Positions 28,601-43,600 of a stretch of DNA of 64,000 nucleotides are shown here, in pieces. The notes under the pieces are model-generated. The model was not told the DNA's origin. It did no database searches and worked only from the letters and a program-made list of their open reading frames with translations. The DNA lies in the NCBI GenBank assembly GCA_903813345.2, contig CAIIXF020000001.1, positions 43,123,366 through 43,187,365 on the forward strand, in the 5' to 3' direction. Made by a program: the position numbers and the translations under genes. The stretch's first letter is position 1. Each line of letters opens with the position of its first letter. The stretch comes from Owenia fusiformis (taxonomy: Eukaryota; Annelida; Polychaeta; Sabellida; Oweniidae).

Positions 28601-31600
28601 TAAAAGATAGCCTTTATTGACAATTTTGTAATGTCACTCTTTAGGCACAATGTTGTAAGTGTTATATGCATTTGAGATAATTTACAGTGCATTAATATGT
28701 GCATTAATTTGTTTTATTAATTTTCCTCATAAATGTGAAAATGTTCCTGTAAAAATGCAATTCTGTAGTTGCTTTACTTCGCCATATTTTGTTGCAGGCA
28801 TTGCCCTCATTCACTTTAGCCTGGTAGATTGGAGAGGTAACCCTGTACAGTTGATCTCATCTCCCAAGCCATCGCCTCTAGCATATAAAGACATCATAGA
28901 TGCAACAGTGTTTGAGAGCATGATTGCTACCACTATATATGAAAGAGACCCAAAGTCTAAAAGACCTGGTAAGTTTTTTATACGGTTTGCATTCTCCAAA
29001 TACCAACTGGAATATATGTCTCCAAATACCAACTGGAATATATGGTTCTATTATAGGTATCCATTGTGTATTCGTATTATGGATGAATTTATGTACTTTT
29101 AATATTACATGACTGTTATATTAGAAGCTTTACATTGTAATCTATAAATGACATATTACTTTTTGGTCAAGTAGCTCATCATACTTTTTCTTCTTAAATG
29201 TCATGAAACATTTATTCTATAACCTTAATTAATTCATGCAATAGAAAGATGGTTATTTACTATTATCCTGCACTTAGTGTACTATATGTATAATAACATC
29301 AAAAAATAAATTTGATATCTATTGGTGAAATAAATATCCAGAGGATATCGCCACGATATACTCCGGGAAACCAATATGCGGAGGATATTGTGACGATTTA
29401 CTCCGGGAAACCAATATGCAGGGATATTGTGACGACATACTCCGGGAAACCAGTATGCGGAGGATATTGTGACGATATACTCGGAGAAACCAATATGCGG
29501 AGGATATTGTGATGATATACTTTGTTGTTGATTTCACGCAAAATTGAACTCTATTGACATGAAATTTATTTTTCAATGATGTTAAACATTTAGTATTCAC
29601 TACTAGTAAGTGTAGGATAATAAAAACATCCTATAATTTTTTCAGAATATCATTTTAATCTACTCGGTGATATTGATATATGCACTTGTTCGCTTCACTC
29701 TCTAAAAATGATATTCCTCAAAATCATAGGATATCCTATAAATATGAGTTTTATCCCCAAGAACAATATGATATTGACCACAAGAAAGTGCAGCGACAGA
29801 GTGTCATAGCATTCAAGAGGAACAAAAAAACAGTCAATATCATTCAGTCATATTTGGAGTCCTTTCTTATTTTGGATGTTATGATGGAATGCATTTATGG
29901 AATAATATATATCTCCTTTGTAGGTCCAACATCTCTAGTACAGTTCAGCATCTGGGAAACGGGAGATGTAGGCCTCCCTCAGCTTACAGACCGCATTATG
30001 TCTTCATTGAAACATGCAGCTTGCGATATCATACAAGAGTATAGACTGTTAACTGTACCAATATGTGAAGTTCCACAACATTATGCCAAAGACTTAGATT
30101 CACCATTTCACTCAGCTCCTCCCTCTCCATCTGCCAATATGAGTAAGTCACTAAAATTTAAGAATATCGAAATTTCACAAGATGTAAGATTCTGACCTTT
30201 GAATATTGTGAATTGTATATTTATGACACATGTTTTCTGCTAGTAGGTGGTAGTGAGACGTTAATGAGTGCTAAAACCCCAAACTTGGCTGTGATGAGCG
30301 CACGTCCAACTTCTCATCAGGGCTTCTTCGATGATGATGTCACAGATATACTGAACCGTAGTCGAACCAACCTTCGACAGGAAGTCCTAGAGGTGACAAC
30401 TTATTTCATCTTTGTTTCAAATTATCAGTTTGAACTAGCTTTATTTTCTTCTTATCTTCTTAGTTGCATTGATACATCTCCTTGTTGCATGACTTAGATA
30501 TGGCTTATACAGCTCAAGAGAGCATTCTTGATAAATAGTATACTGTATCATTAAGTTTTATTTTCTCCCTCAGGAGCAGGATGAGAGTATCGCATCTAGA
30601 GACTCCCAGAGGAGCAATGAACTGAGACTGAAGGCCCAGATGTACGAAACAGGAGAGAAAGGGGCACTTCACCAGTATTTTTTCACAATCTTACCCGAAT
30701 GGCTGAACTTTTGTAAAAAACTAGGTAAACATATTGTAAATATTATTATAAATGGAAAAGTGTTCACAACCTTCCAAGGTATTCATGTTTGCTTGAGTAT
30801 TCACATAAATACTGAAGAAAATACTTGGATTTGAAATATTTATTGGTTTTTCTAAACCTCTCATCACAATTAAGCACAGACCATATACATGTATATATAC
30901 ACTTGTATATGATAGCTCTTCAGTTGTTACACCAAGCCTTAACAATGAATTTTAGGTTCCTGAATTCTCAAAAGCTGCATGAGACCCCCACTACATGTAT
31001 GTTTACACAAGTTTAATTCTACCATAGGTTCCCCATGTGTTGAGACAAGTACCCAATGTTCGCTGATATCCCGTTACTCTGTAGAGTTAGTTCTACGGGA
31101 AATGCAACATATCATCACAAACCTCTGTGCTGATTCTGCTCCTCGTGTTTTCCGCATGATTGACAGTGGTGGCCAGGAGGGGGAGCCACTGTACATGCCA
31201 TATAACCCTATGAGGATGCCACTTGTAAGTTCTTGTATTTTATGAGAAATCAGAAAAACAAACCAAATTAAAGGACCAAAAATAATATGAAGCAATGACT
31301 ACATTCATTAATTGTAATTATTAGTTCCGCCTTCATTTTTGGGATTATTTTAATTCACTAACTTATCATGCTTTTATCTTTCAGAACTCAGACCTGCTTG
31401 AAAGTAGCTTTGACAGGTTCACTAACTTGCAAGCTCCGGGCAAAATTCTCAATTATGTTCTGGTTGGTCGAAATGTCAGCCAATGGCGTAACTCTATTGA
31501 TTATGTGGAAGCTGATGATGAAGTCAGTATTGGTTTCAGTAGATGTAAGTGAAAGTTACATTTGTTACACTTATCAGTACATGCAGGAGATGTAAGTGAA

Positions 31601-34600
31601 AGTTACATTTGTTACACTTATCAGTACATGCAGGAGATGTAAGTGAAAGTTACATTTGTTACACTTATCAGTACATGCAGGAGGTTTTGAATAAAATTGA
31701 ATTCAAAAAGGTAAAACGGTAGAATTGGTAGAGTTTTCATCATATTTATATTCATCCCCTCTTTATTTAACAGATGCACATGTATTTAAGAATAGAAGAG
31801 TCTGTTTAGGGGATTACATAGAAATTAATTTTAATTTTTCTAGCTATTAAATCCATCCAGAAATTCAAGCCTCTTGTTGATTGGAGTCTGGAGGCATCTA
31901 CCAGTAGCCTAGGGTCATACAGTGCAGGACCTGCCCCATTCTCTGGAGGTTCTCTAGCAGGAGGGAAGGCATTTGTGCCCAGACAAAGATTGGTTCTACT
32001 TACAGTCAAGGACACTCAGGTATGTTCAGTGTTAAAGGGCTTTTATTCATTCTTTATTTATTTGTTAATTTTGGGAGTTTAAAGGGACCCAACACCATGG
32101 TCACATGATCAGTCGTGTGGAGGTAAGCTCCCAGTTGAAATAAAAGCACTGTCCTCCTTTGGTTTCTGTGAAAAGTAGCTAATACCCTCATGTATTGGTC
32201 AGTTTGTGTGTCACACGACTAATCCATACCATATGCTTCATTCAACATATTTTATGCTATTGAGCTGCATATATAAACAGTACTTTGCAACTAAGGTCAT
32301 ACAGTATACTTACCCCTTGCAAATTGTAATTTATTGAATTCACAGTAAACCCATCAATTTTTAAGAAAACAAAGAATATTGCTCTCATGGATCTATTATT
32401 TATGTTAGACTAACTATGAAAATATAAATATGAAATAATATGTTAGCTTGAAGTCATATATAAGATGAAAATATATGTTCATGCATTTGCATTTTTCCAA
32501 AGGGAATATTCCCATGTAAGTAAATACAGGTGCAATATATAATTTATATGTATATCTATGTCATCTGTCTATACATGCGCGTATAGCCTAGTGTTACATG
32601 TGAACAAGATGGTTCTGGAAAGAAATGAGCGTGGCAGATTTGCTAAAAAGCCACATACACCACAAAAGCAAGACCAATTTGAAAGTAAGTTCATTATTCT
32701 CAAGGGTACACTCCAAGTGAAAGCTACATTGCTACAGGGTGGCCTATTATTCTGAGACAAATGTATTATCCAACGATTGTGATTTTCGAAGCTAAAATGT
32801 GATATCTTGAGCAGATGGAAATACATTCCCATGAGATATGTATATATAGTCAAAAGTGATAACTATTTATTGAGTGTAATGAAATGTATCCTTCGCTAAC
32901 TGCTTTTGTTTGAGATAATTATCATGAAATATTTTTAAATTAATTTTTATGTGTGTCATTGATCCTAATCCACCCTGTAGTCTGGTGTTTGTAGAGCATT
33001 GCGACTCGTACAACTTATTCTCACAAATATCAAACCTCATTTACTAATTAATTTTTTGTGTGAATATGAAGAGTCCAAGCATTGCTTTTTTATTTTTATT
33101 GTATAGCTATATTTAGCCTTGATATCCATGATTTTTTAAAACAAAATCTCACCGTTAGATTTCAAGCTATTCATGTTTACTCATTTGTCTAATTGGAAAA
33201 CAATGCAAATCTCATTTTTTCAAAAGAAAAAATTGAAATTCTAAGACGGTGAAAATCATTAAAAAATACACAGATTCAGCATTTTCCCTTATTCCTCTCC
33301 GTTAAGAAGTTTTGTAAGGTGTTGGGTCCCTTTAAAAGCACTCGGATAAACAGATAATTGTTTTTAGGAATTATTTGCAAAATTAATTCATAAAAGTGCA
33401 GTACCATTCTTCAGAACTATTTTATTTGGTTTGGTATTGTGCAGGTGTCAAATAGATTTTCTCCCCTCTTAGCTTTAACATCCACATAATGTTGCATAAC
33501 ATTTTTGTCTGCATGATATCTGAATTTTTCTTTGGCACATTGAATCTAGGCTTCATGTAGCAACTCCACCAGAAGATTCACATGTACTGTACTCTAAATA
33601 TTCACTCTATCATCATGTGACTGCAACGTTTGACTTTTTATCGTACCTAACAAGAGGTACGATATTGTAGTCAGCTTGACGGGCGGCGGGCGGCGGAAGG
33701 GTGGCGGGCGGCGGGCGGCGTCTCACTTTTCAGCTTGTCTACAGGTTTCCAGCCAAACCATTTGAGGGATTCGTCTGAAATTTTCAGGGATGTTTCTACA
33801 TATCAACGTCAAGAACTGATTAGTTTTTGGGCATTCTGGGTAAATTTTAAGGTGGCCATTTTGGATTTTCCGTCCTAAAATCTTTACTTTCAAGACTTGT
33901 CTACAGGTTTCCAGCCAAACCTTTTGAGGGATTCATCTGAAATTTTCAGGGATGTTTCTACATATCAACGTCAAGAACTGATCAGTTTAAGGGCATTCTG
34001 GTTAAATAAGGTGGCCATTTTGGATTTTCCATCTTAAAATCTTTACTTTCAAGACTTGTCTACAGGTTTCCAGCCAAACCTTTTGAGGGATTCATCTAAA
34101 ATTTTCAGGGATGTTTCTACATATCAACGTCAAGAACTGATTAGTTTTTGGGCATTCTGGTTAAATTTTAAGGTGGCCATTTTGGATTTTCCGTCCTTAA
34201 ATCTTCACTTTCGAGACTTGTCTACAGGTTTTCAGCCGAAACCTTTTGAGGGATTCATCTGAAATTTTTAGGGATGTTTCTACATATCAACATATTGGGC
34301 ATTCTGGGTAAATTTTAAGGTGGCCATTTTGGATTTTCCGTCCTAAAATCTTCACTTTCAAGACTTGTCTACAGATTTTCAGCCAAACCATTTGAGGGAT
34401 TTATCTGAAATTTTCAGGGATGTTTCTACATATCAACGTCAAGAACTGATTGGTTTTTGGGCATTCTGGGTAAATTTTAAGGGGGCCATTTTGGATTTTC
34501 CTTCCTAAAATCTTCACTTTCAAGACTTGTCTACAGGTTTCCAGCCTAACCATTTGAGGGATTCATCTGAAATTTTCAGGGATGTTTCTACGTATCAATG

Positions 34601-37600
34601 TCAAGAACTGATTAGTTTTTGGGCATTCTGGGTAAATGTTAAGGCTGCCATTTTAGATTTTCTGTCCTAAAATCTTGTCTATCGAGGCTTGTCTACAGGT
34701 TTCCAGCCAAACCGTTCAAATTTTTTACATATGTTACACAGTGATAAGTTCTAGAGCTGATTAACTTTTCTGCGGCCATCTTGCTTTCTTGGTCAACAAG
34801 ACCACAATGCTGTGTTTTAGGTACGATATTGTTCACGTCTGTGCCTTGTTCTATGATACATTTACACTTCAGCTTGAGCTGTATTCCTACAACTGGGCCA
34901 CCGATATGGCAAAAACACTGGCGAGCAAGTTTTATAGGCTAGTCCAGTGGCACAAGGCACGTTCCTACCTGCTTAACAGTATCGTGAGTCAGAAAATGGG
35001 ACTATTTCACCACCAGAAACTGCAGAATGCATTAAAGGTAAAGAAACTTCATGTCAAATAAATATCACGAGAGCACACAAATAATTGGAAGGTTATGAAC
35101 CATTAACCTTTTCACTACATGTCATGTACACTCTTCAATCTAGTCATACTAAGTCAAATTACAGTTGACCAGAATCCAGCTACCCAATCGAAATAGTAGT
35201 CATTAAATGTTATGCTTTCATTCGTATTAGAAATACTAGAATTAAGATTCTCAAACAGCCATTTTATTGTCCCAAATAGATTAATGAAATTGCATGGGTC
35301 TTAGAAATTGTCTCAGAATTGCCACGAGATTGTATCTAATTACCATGAGATTGTACCCAATTGCTACGAGATTATACTTAATTGTCACGGGAGTGTACCT
35401 TATTGCCACAAGATTGTACCCAATTGCCATGAGATTGTACCCAATTGCTATGAGATTATACTTAATTGTCACAGGAGTGTACCTAATTGCCACGAGATTG
35501 TACCCAATTGTCACAAGACCTTATCCAATTGCCACAATTGTACCCAATTGCCAAAATGTGATACCCACTTCTACCCAGTCTGTCCCTTAACTCAATAAAT
35601 GCTTTGACATATCCATATCCCATGACATGACAGGTTATTAATCAAGTACACAAAGATCAACTGTCAATGAGAAAAATACTCTCAAGAACCCAAGAAGGTG
35701 TTCAGAAATGTGCAAGGAACACAGGAGACTGCTTATTTATGTAGAAAGCATCCTAATTAAAAAAAAAACTGGATATAATAGAAATTAGAAAGTAGGAATT
35801 AAATATTAACATGTAGGTTTCTGATATTATTTGGTTTTTGTGAAACATAAAGCTCTTTATAATGATAAACCATATGATGTTTTGTAGGATAGTTCATTCA
35901 AAGAGTGTCCAGGAGAGGTGGATATGCTAGTCAAGTACACATCACCTGAAGCTAAAGACAAAGAGAAGGCAAGGAGCAGACAAGGTACACTTACTGTAGT
36001 GCATTCTGCGAACTGTATGTCTAACTGACAATTAGAAGCCATCTTGGGAGATCTTTTTCAAAAATCTTCTTTCTTTGCCTGAATATTGAAGGAAAAATGA
36101 AATGCAAATGTTTTGATGTGGAAAAGGATTAATTTCCAGATTCACATGTTTTGGAAAAAGTATTCTGAATATTAAAGAATTATTGTTTGATTTTTGATAA
36201 TTCTAGAATCATATTTTTCAGAAAATATACTTTGTTTCCTTAAATATACATGTTAAGCAGTAGTTTCTGTCATTCCAGTGTCAGGAAGTGGTGGTATGTT
36301 CGGCTATGGCCACCCTGGCCTGCACTCATATGATCAGGTCCTTATGAATAGCAAGCCTACTAAACCCATGCATAAGATGCCCTATGGTAACTATAGAGAC
36401 CTTGTTCATCGCCATGGCAACCAGCTACTGGAGGTGAAACATGTTGATCAAAAAGGTACAGTTATAACATATTGGCAGATTACAGAATTTTTGTTTACCA
36501 TAAGGCGGTATTTAGAAACATCATTATCAGCTTTTGCATCTTCAGAATGTTTTCTTTCATGGCTAGTGTGATTGGATTGTGATTTTGAATTCTGATGACT
36601 TCATCAGAAAGCATTATGTCTTGCACACATCTTGTACACATCATTTTTTACATAATTTGCCCTTAAATTAAGTCATCATTATACAATTTCTGCAAAATGG
36701 CTTATAACCTATCCAGCAAAGCCAATCATAAGTTTTATAATTTTATACTTAATAGTATTGTACAGAAATACAAAGTAAATTAATAAATTATTTGATATAA
36801 TAATTTGATAGTTTATTATGTCACCACCAAAAGTGGTGACATATTGTTATGGTCTCCGTTTTTTTGCGACGGCGGTTGGCGTCCGGCGGTTGGTGGTTGG
36901 CGTCCGGCGGTTGGTGTCCGGCGGTTGGCGTCTGTAACAATTTCTTACAACTTCCTATAACTTAACAAATACTGTTTAGACTGACTTCAATTTTTTTCTA
37001 AATCATCTACATGTTCTCAGAAGTTCAAATCTGACTTTAGATTTGACATTTGACCTTCAATGACCTTCTCAAGGTCAAAAAGGTCTTTTTTCAACTTGCT
37101 TCACATTGACTAAATTTTTTTTCAAAATCATCTACATGTTCTCAGAAATTCAAATCTGACTTTAGATTTGACATTTGACCTTCAAATCTGACTTTAGATT
37201 TGACATTTGACCTTCAATGACCTTCTCAAGGTCAAAAAAGGTCAAGAAGGTCTGTTTTCAACTTGCTTCAAATTGACTAAATTTTTTTTTCAAAATCATC
37301 TATGTGTTCTCAGAAATTCAAATCTGACTTTAGATTTGACTTAAGATTTGACATTTGACCTTCAATGACCTTCTCAAAGTCAAAAAAGGTCAAAAAGGTC
37401 TTTTTTCAACTTGCTTCAAATTGACTAAATTTTTTTTTCAAAATCATCTACATGTTCTCAGAAATTCAAATCTGACTTTAGATTTGACATTTGACCTTCA
37501 ATGACCTTCTCAAGGTCAAAAAAGGTCAAAAAGGTCTGTTTTCAACTTGCTTCAAATTGACTAAATTTTTTTTTCAAAATCATCTACGTGTTCTCAGAAA

Positions 37601-40600
37601 TTCAAATCTGACTTAAGATCTGACTTTAGATTTGACATTTGACCTTCTCAAGGTCAAAAAGGTCTGTTTTCAACTTGCTTCAAATTGACTAAAAAAAATT
37701 TTCAAAATCATCTACGTGTTCTCAGAAATTCAAATCTGACTTTAGATTTGACTTAAGATTTGACATTTGACCTTCAATGACCTTCTCAAAGTCAAAAAAG
37801 GTCAAAAAGGTCTTTTTTCAACTTGCTTCAAATTGACTACATTTTTTTTTCAAAATCATCTACATGTTCTCAGAAATTCAAATCTGACTTTAGATTTGAC
37901 ATTTGACCTTCAATGACCTTCTCAATGTCAAAAAAGGTCAAGAAGGTCTGTTTTCAACTTGCTTCAAATTGACTAAATGTTTTTTTCAAAATCATCTACA
38001 TGTTCTCAGAAATTCAAATCTGACTTTAGATTTGACATTTGACCTTCAATGACCTTCTCAATGTCAAAAAAGGTCAAAAAGATATTTTTTCATCTTGCTT
38101 CAAATTGACTAAATTTTTTTTCAAAATCATCTACATGTTCTCAGAAATTCAAATATGACTTTAGATTTGACACTTGACCTTCAATGACCTTCTCAAGGTC
38201 AAAAAAGGTCAAAAAGGTCTTTTTTCAACTTGCTTCAAATTGACTAATTTTTTTTTCAAAATCATCTACATGTTCTCAGAAATTCAAATCTGACTTTAGA
38301 TTTGACATTTGACCTTTAATGACCTTCTCAAGGTCAAAAAAGGTCAAAAAGGTCTGTTTTCAACTTGCTTCAAATTGACCAATTTTTTTTTCAAAATCAT
38401 CTACATCTTTTCAGAAGTTCAAATTTGACTTTACAAGTTCTCAGAAATTCAAATCTGACTTAAGTTTGAACTCATAATATTGTGAGCAACTAGGTGGTGA
38501 CATTTTGTCATGTTAATGCCTTGTATTATTTCTGTCCTTAGAGCTGGATAAACAGATGAAGCTAGAAAACCTGTATGTGATGTGGCAACAAAGAGCAGGT
38601 CATGCTGGGCTCCCTATTACTGAAGACATGTTGGAATTACTGAAACAGTCATCAAGACTAGTACACTATGTGGCCACACCATTGCTGTTCAGTCCTCACT
38701 GGCGCAAAGAAGTAGGCTGAATTTTTATTCATAATGTTAAAATGTTACACACAACATTTTAGAACCCAACTACTCAGGTATATCATTATATAAACATTAG
38801 TTAAATCCTAGTTAATGATTTAATGTTTACCTTTCAGGTGACAAAGATATTCATGTAGTGTACTACATGATATTTAGAACCCAAATAATCTGCTACACCG
38901 CCCAGTCCAGTCCAGTTTATATAAACAACCAGTCCATTAAGTGTAGTTAAACCCTAGTTAAAGACATAATGTTCTCTTCCAGGTGATGGGCCTGAGGAAG
39001 CCTCAAGGGGTCGTCCCCCAGCAGGCTGCCCCCATACACCCTGAGGTCCCAACACCAGCCCCAGCCCCTACCAAATCTGTAAGTCTTTACATGTACCTTC
39101 CTGTTGAAATGACTTCTTGAAATAAGTAAATTACTTTTTAGTAATAAGAATTTTAGGATCATATTTGTAAGTATTGTAAAAAGATCATTCTTATCATGGA
39201 CATCATAAATTTAAGAATGCTTGCAGAAATGCACCCCTGACTTTGGCCTGGCAATGGAGTGTTCCTATCAAGGCGTGTTGATAAGTTTTGAATAAGTGTA
39301 AATTAATAATGGTTCGCCGCAGAGAGTGGTGTTCTCATATATACAGGGTTTCCACGTTTCAATATATATTAGCCCCAATTTCTGACTCTTCTTAATGCCA
39401 ACCCTCTATTGATAGAGATCCAGGCACAGTTCAGGTGCCAGTATAAAGAGTCTGCGCTCAGACAGCTTACAGAGCCTTAACAAGATCAAGCCCCATCTAT
39501 CTGATGTGCGTAACAGGCACATCCCAGAGGAAATCTGGCATGGTGAAATAAAAGGAACATTCATGCAGCAGTACATCACTTATGTACAATCCCTGGGCTT
39601 CCTACAGATCAGGACAAGAGCTGCTTCTCCTAAACGCCTGTAAGATAAACGTTACACTTCATCTTCATTAACAAAGTCAAAGATACACTTTTGAATTTAT
39701 GCTCTACCAAAATAATTCTATTAGATCAATTTTTCTTTCTGAATTTAAAGCACAGATAGTAAGATAGTAAGGGGGTCATCATTTTAACTGACAAAAACAT
39801 TTAGAAATATTTCAAGTTTAAATCTTGTAATACTTTTGCTTACAAGGTCCCGTCACATGAGGCCAGTGAGTGGTGCTGACCAGAACAGACGCAAGCATCC
39901 TTCAGATGATGATAAAGCCAAGTCTAACTCTATCTATTTGCAGAAGACACTTCCAGGAGGTATGAAAGACACATGTGCTTGTATTATGTCTTTTATTATG
40001 CAATTGTAATTTTCATGTTTTATTGCATAAAGATTACAAGTACATTTTTATGTCACCACCAAAAGTGGTGACATATTGTTATGGTCTCCGTTTTTTTGCG
40101 ACGGTGGTTGGTGGTTGGAGGTTGGCGTCTGGCGTCCGGCGTCTGTAACAATTTCTTACAACTTCCTATAACTTAACAAATACTGTTTAGATTGACTTCA
40201 ATTTTTTTCTAAATCATCTACATGTTCTCAGAAGTTCAAATCTGACTTTAGATTTGACATTTGACCTTCAATGACCTTCTCAAGGTCAAAAAGGTCTTTT
40301 TTCAACTTGCTTCACATTGACTAAATTTTTTTTCAAAATCATCTACATGTTCTCAGAAATTCAAATCTGACCTTAGATTTGACTTTAGATTTGACATTTG
40401 ACCTTCAAATCTGACTTTAGATTTGACATTTGACCTTCAATGACCTTCTCAAGGTCAAAAAAGGTCAAAAAGGTCTGTTTTCAACTTGCTTCAAATTGAC
40501 TAAATTTTTTTTTCAAAATCATCTATGTGTTCTCAGAAATTCAAATCTGACTTTAGATTTGACATTTGACCTATAATGACCTTCTCAAGGTCAAAAAAAG

Positions 40601-43600
40601 GTCAAAAAGGTCTGTTTTCAACTTGCTTCAAATTGACCAAATGTTTTTTTTCAAAATCATCTACATCTTTTCAGAAGTTCAAATTTGACTTTACAAGATT
40701 TGACATTTGACCTTCAATGACCTTTTCAAAAAAGGTCAAAAAGGTCTTTTTTCAACTTGCTTCAAATTGACTACATTTTTTTTTCAAAATCATCTACATG
40801 TTCTCAGAAATTCAAATCTGACTTTAGATTTGACATTTGACCTTCAATGACCTTCTCAAGGTCAAAAAAGGTCAAAAAGGTCTTTTTTCAACTTGCTTCA
40901 AATTGACTAATTTTTTTTCAAAATCATCTACATGTTCTCAGAAATTCAAATCTGACTTTAGATTTGACATTTGACCTATAATGACCTTCTCAAGGTCAAA
41001 AAAGGTCAAAAAGGTCTGTTTTCAACTTGCTTCAAATTGACCAAATGTTTTTTTTCAAAATCATCTACATCTTTTCAGAAGTTCAAATTTGACTTTACAA
41101 GTTCTCAGAAGTTCAAATCTGACTTTAGATTTGACCTTTGACCTTCAATGACCTTCTCAAGGTCAAAAAGGTCTTTTTTCAACTTGCTTCAAATTGACTA
41201 ATTTTTTTTCAAAATCATCTACATGTTCTCAGAAGTTCAAATCTGACTTTAGATTTGACATTTGACCTTCAATGACCTTTTCAAGGTCAAAAGGGTCTTT
41301 TTTCAACTTGCTTCAAATTTACCTATTTTTTTTTCAAAATCATCTACATGTTCTCAGAAGTTCAAATCTGACTTTACATTTGACATTTGACCTTCAATGA
41401 CCTTCTCAATGTCAAAAAAAGTCAAAGAGGTATTTTTTCAACTTGCTTTAAATTGACCAAATTGTTTTAGGTGGTGACATTTTGTCATGTTAATGCCTTG
41501 TATATTTTTAAAATTCTGACAAAGGTTACAATTTTGCCAAAAAAGATAACCATAGACTTCATGTTCATAGACTTAAGTACATGTAACAAACATTTACATT
41601 TAATAGTTAATACACATTTTTCTATCTATTTGTTTTTCTGCCCAGGTATAATGTTGATGGAGGTTGGTTACAGTGAGGTGTATTTCTGTGTGAGACTATA
41701 TGCCTTTGAGAGCTCCAGAATCCCTTGTGGCAGGAGTGTCAACCCACAGGTAAAATAGACACACTTACTCTTCAGCCTCCAATTTTGATCAATGAATGAG
41801 CATGTTATATATCTTTGGTCGATTTTGGTCATTTTATGTAAGATTCGATTTGGCAGACACAATGAATTTAAATTGAGTTCAAATTATACAAAGTTAAGGA
41901 GGCTGTATCTAAATCTAAATGTGGAATATTGGTGCTATACCCTATGGATGTGAAGGTAGTCTGGAAGGTGAAGGCGAGGGACTAAAAAATCTTGGATATT
42001 ACCCTTGTTAGTTGATACATATTACCGGTATCTACATATTTCAGTTGGCAATTCTTTTCACTGATGAATGTGACAGAATGAAGGACTTAGTGCATGTGCA
42101 CTCATTTGCCTATGACTTCCACCTGCGATATATCCAGACGTACATAGCTGGGGGTCAGGGGGCAATGAAGACTGGCTACCACCTGAGGAACTTCCTACAA
42201 GATTTTGTGCAGCTCTACCCCTATCCTCCTAGCTTCTCTCGCAACTATATCAATGAAGGTAAGAAGACTTTGAATTGGTTAAGTTTTTGTGAGCAATCAA
42301 ATGACATCATGGTAACATAGAAAGAAGGTGTTATTGAAAAGGAAATGGAATGTATTGCCCTGAAAGTGCAGTAGATTCATAGGATCCTGGCTTTGTGATT
42401 TCCCTCCAGGAATTCAACCCTCCTCTGATAAAGTTTCAAAATCATAATAGGATATAATACAGTAAAAGATTCCCAACTCAAAATTGCAAAATCATGCCAA
42501 ATATCCTCCACACGAATTCTGGAAAAATTCTGGAAAGAGCACTGGCTTGAGAACCAATAAGAGTGTCGGACTTGTAAAAGTCCACCTAAATACAACTGAG
42601 AAATTCTGTCCACAATTTTTCAGCCACAATAACTATAGAGAACACGAACAACCCCAGCCACCACTTGTACAACTACATGTTAAATCACTCGGATAAGCTC
42701 TTTAATATGAAGGCAATCAAGATGGTGCCTGTCTCTGACTCTGATGCTGATGGGGTGAGTTTGGAAAATGTCACTATCCTTGTAAATCTTTTTCGTTGTG
42801 TGTCTTAAATGTATTTGATAAATATGCGAGCATAAATGATAAATACTTTCATTTACAAAAAAATTAAAATCATTTCCTATGATCATGTTCCATTTTCCAA
42901 GTATCCACTTTTCATTAGTCTTTGTGGTTAATTTGTTACTGATATTTTGATATGAAATGTTGCAATTATTTATTTATTGATGATTTATTTTAATATTTTG
43001 TCATTATTTCCTCATTAATAAATAATTCATATTATAGGAGAGTGATTTTGCATTAGTGTGCCAGTCAGTGACAGAATCAGATGGTGAAGAGAGTGACGTA
43101 ACCAAACCCAAATTAGTAGATCACAATGTAGGGCTTGTCATATCCCATAATGCACCTGGATTTATACAGCAGACGGAAGCTGAAAGGAACACATTGAAAT
43201 TGCAGTATTTTATCATTTTGACGAGTCGCCGAGAACATTTCCCAAAACTGACCTTAGAGAAGAAGTTAGGGATCTTCAAAAACCCTTTGAAAACCTTTTA
43301 TGCAGGTACATGTATATTTCTGTTAATTAATCAAGATTTATGGTTGTGAACTTATATTCGACGAGGACATAAAAGCTAAAAATATTTTTTGAGAATCTAT
43401 TGGTAAATAGTTGATGATATTACTGTTGTACTATTTGAGAAAAAGGAAAATATTCATCATCTATGGATAAAAGCTGTACCTTTTAGTGTTTCATTCCACT
43501 TCAAATGTATGAATCTGAGTTTATACTATATGATTCATAGGTCCTACAAATGATGAGTCAATGTTCACCCCAGAAGATCTTCATGGTCCTCCAGTGACTC

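Noticed and set aside
35281-35598. Repetitive proteins on both strands
   Set aside because: By-products of the 21-bp minisatellite, whose length is a multiple of three.
36819-41500. Regularly repeated units suggestive of a CRISPR array
   Set aside because: The genome is eukaryotic, units are contiguous without unique spacers, and they sit inside a mobile element.
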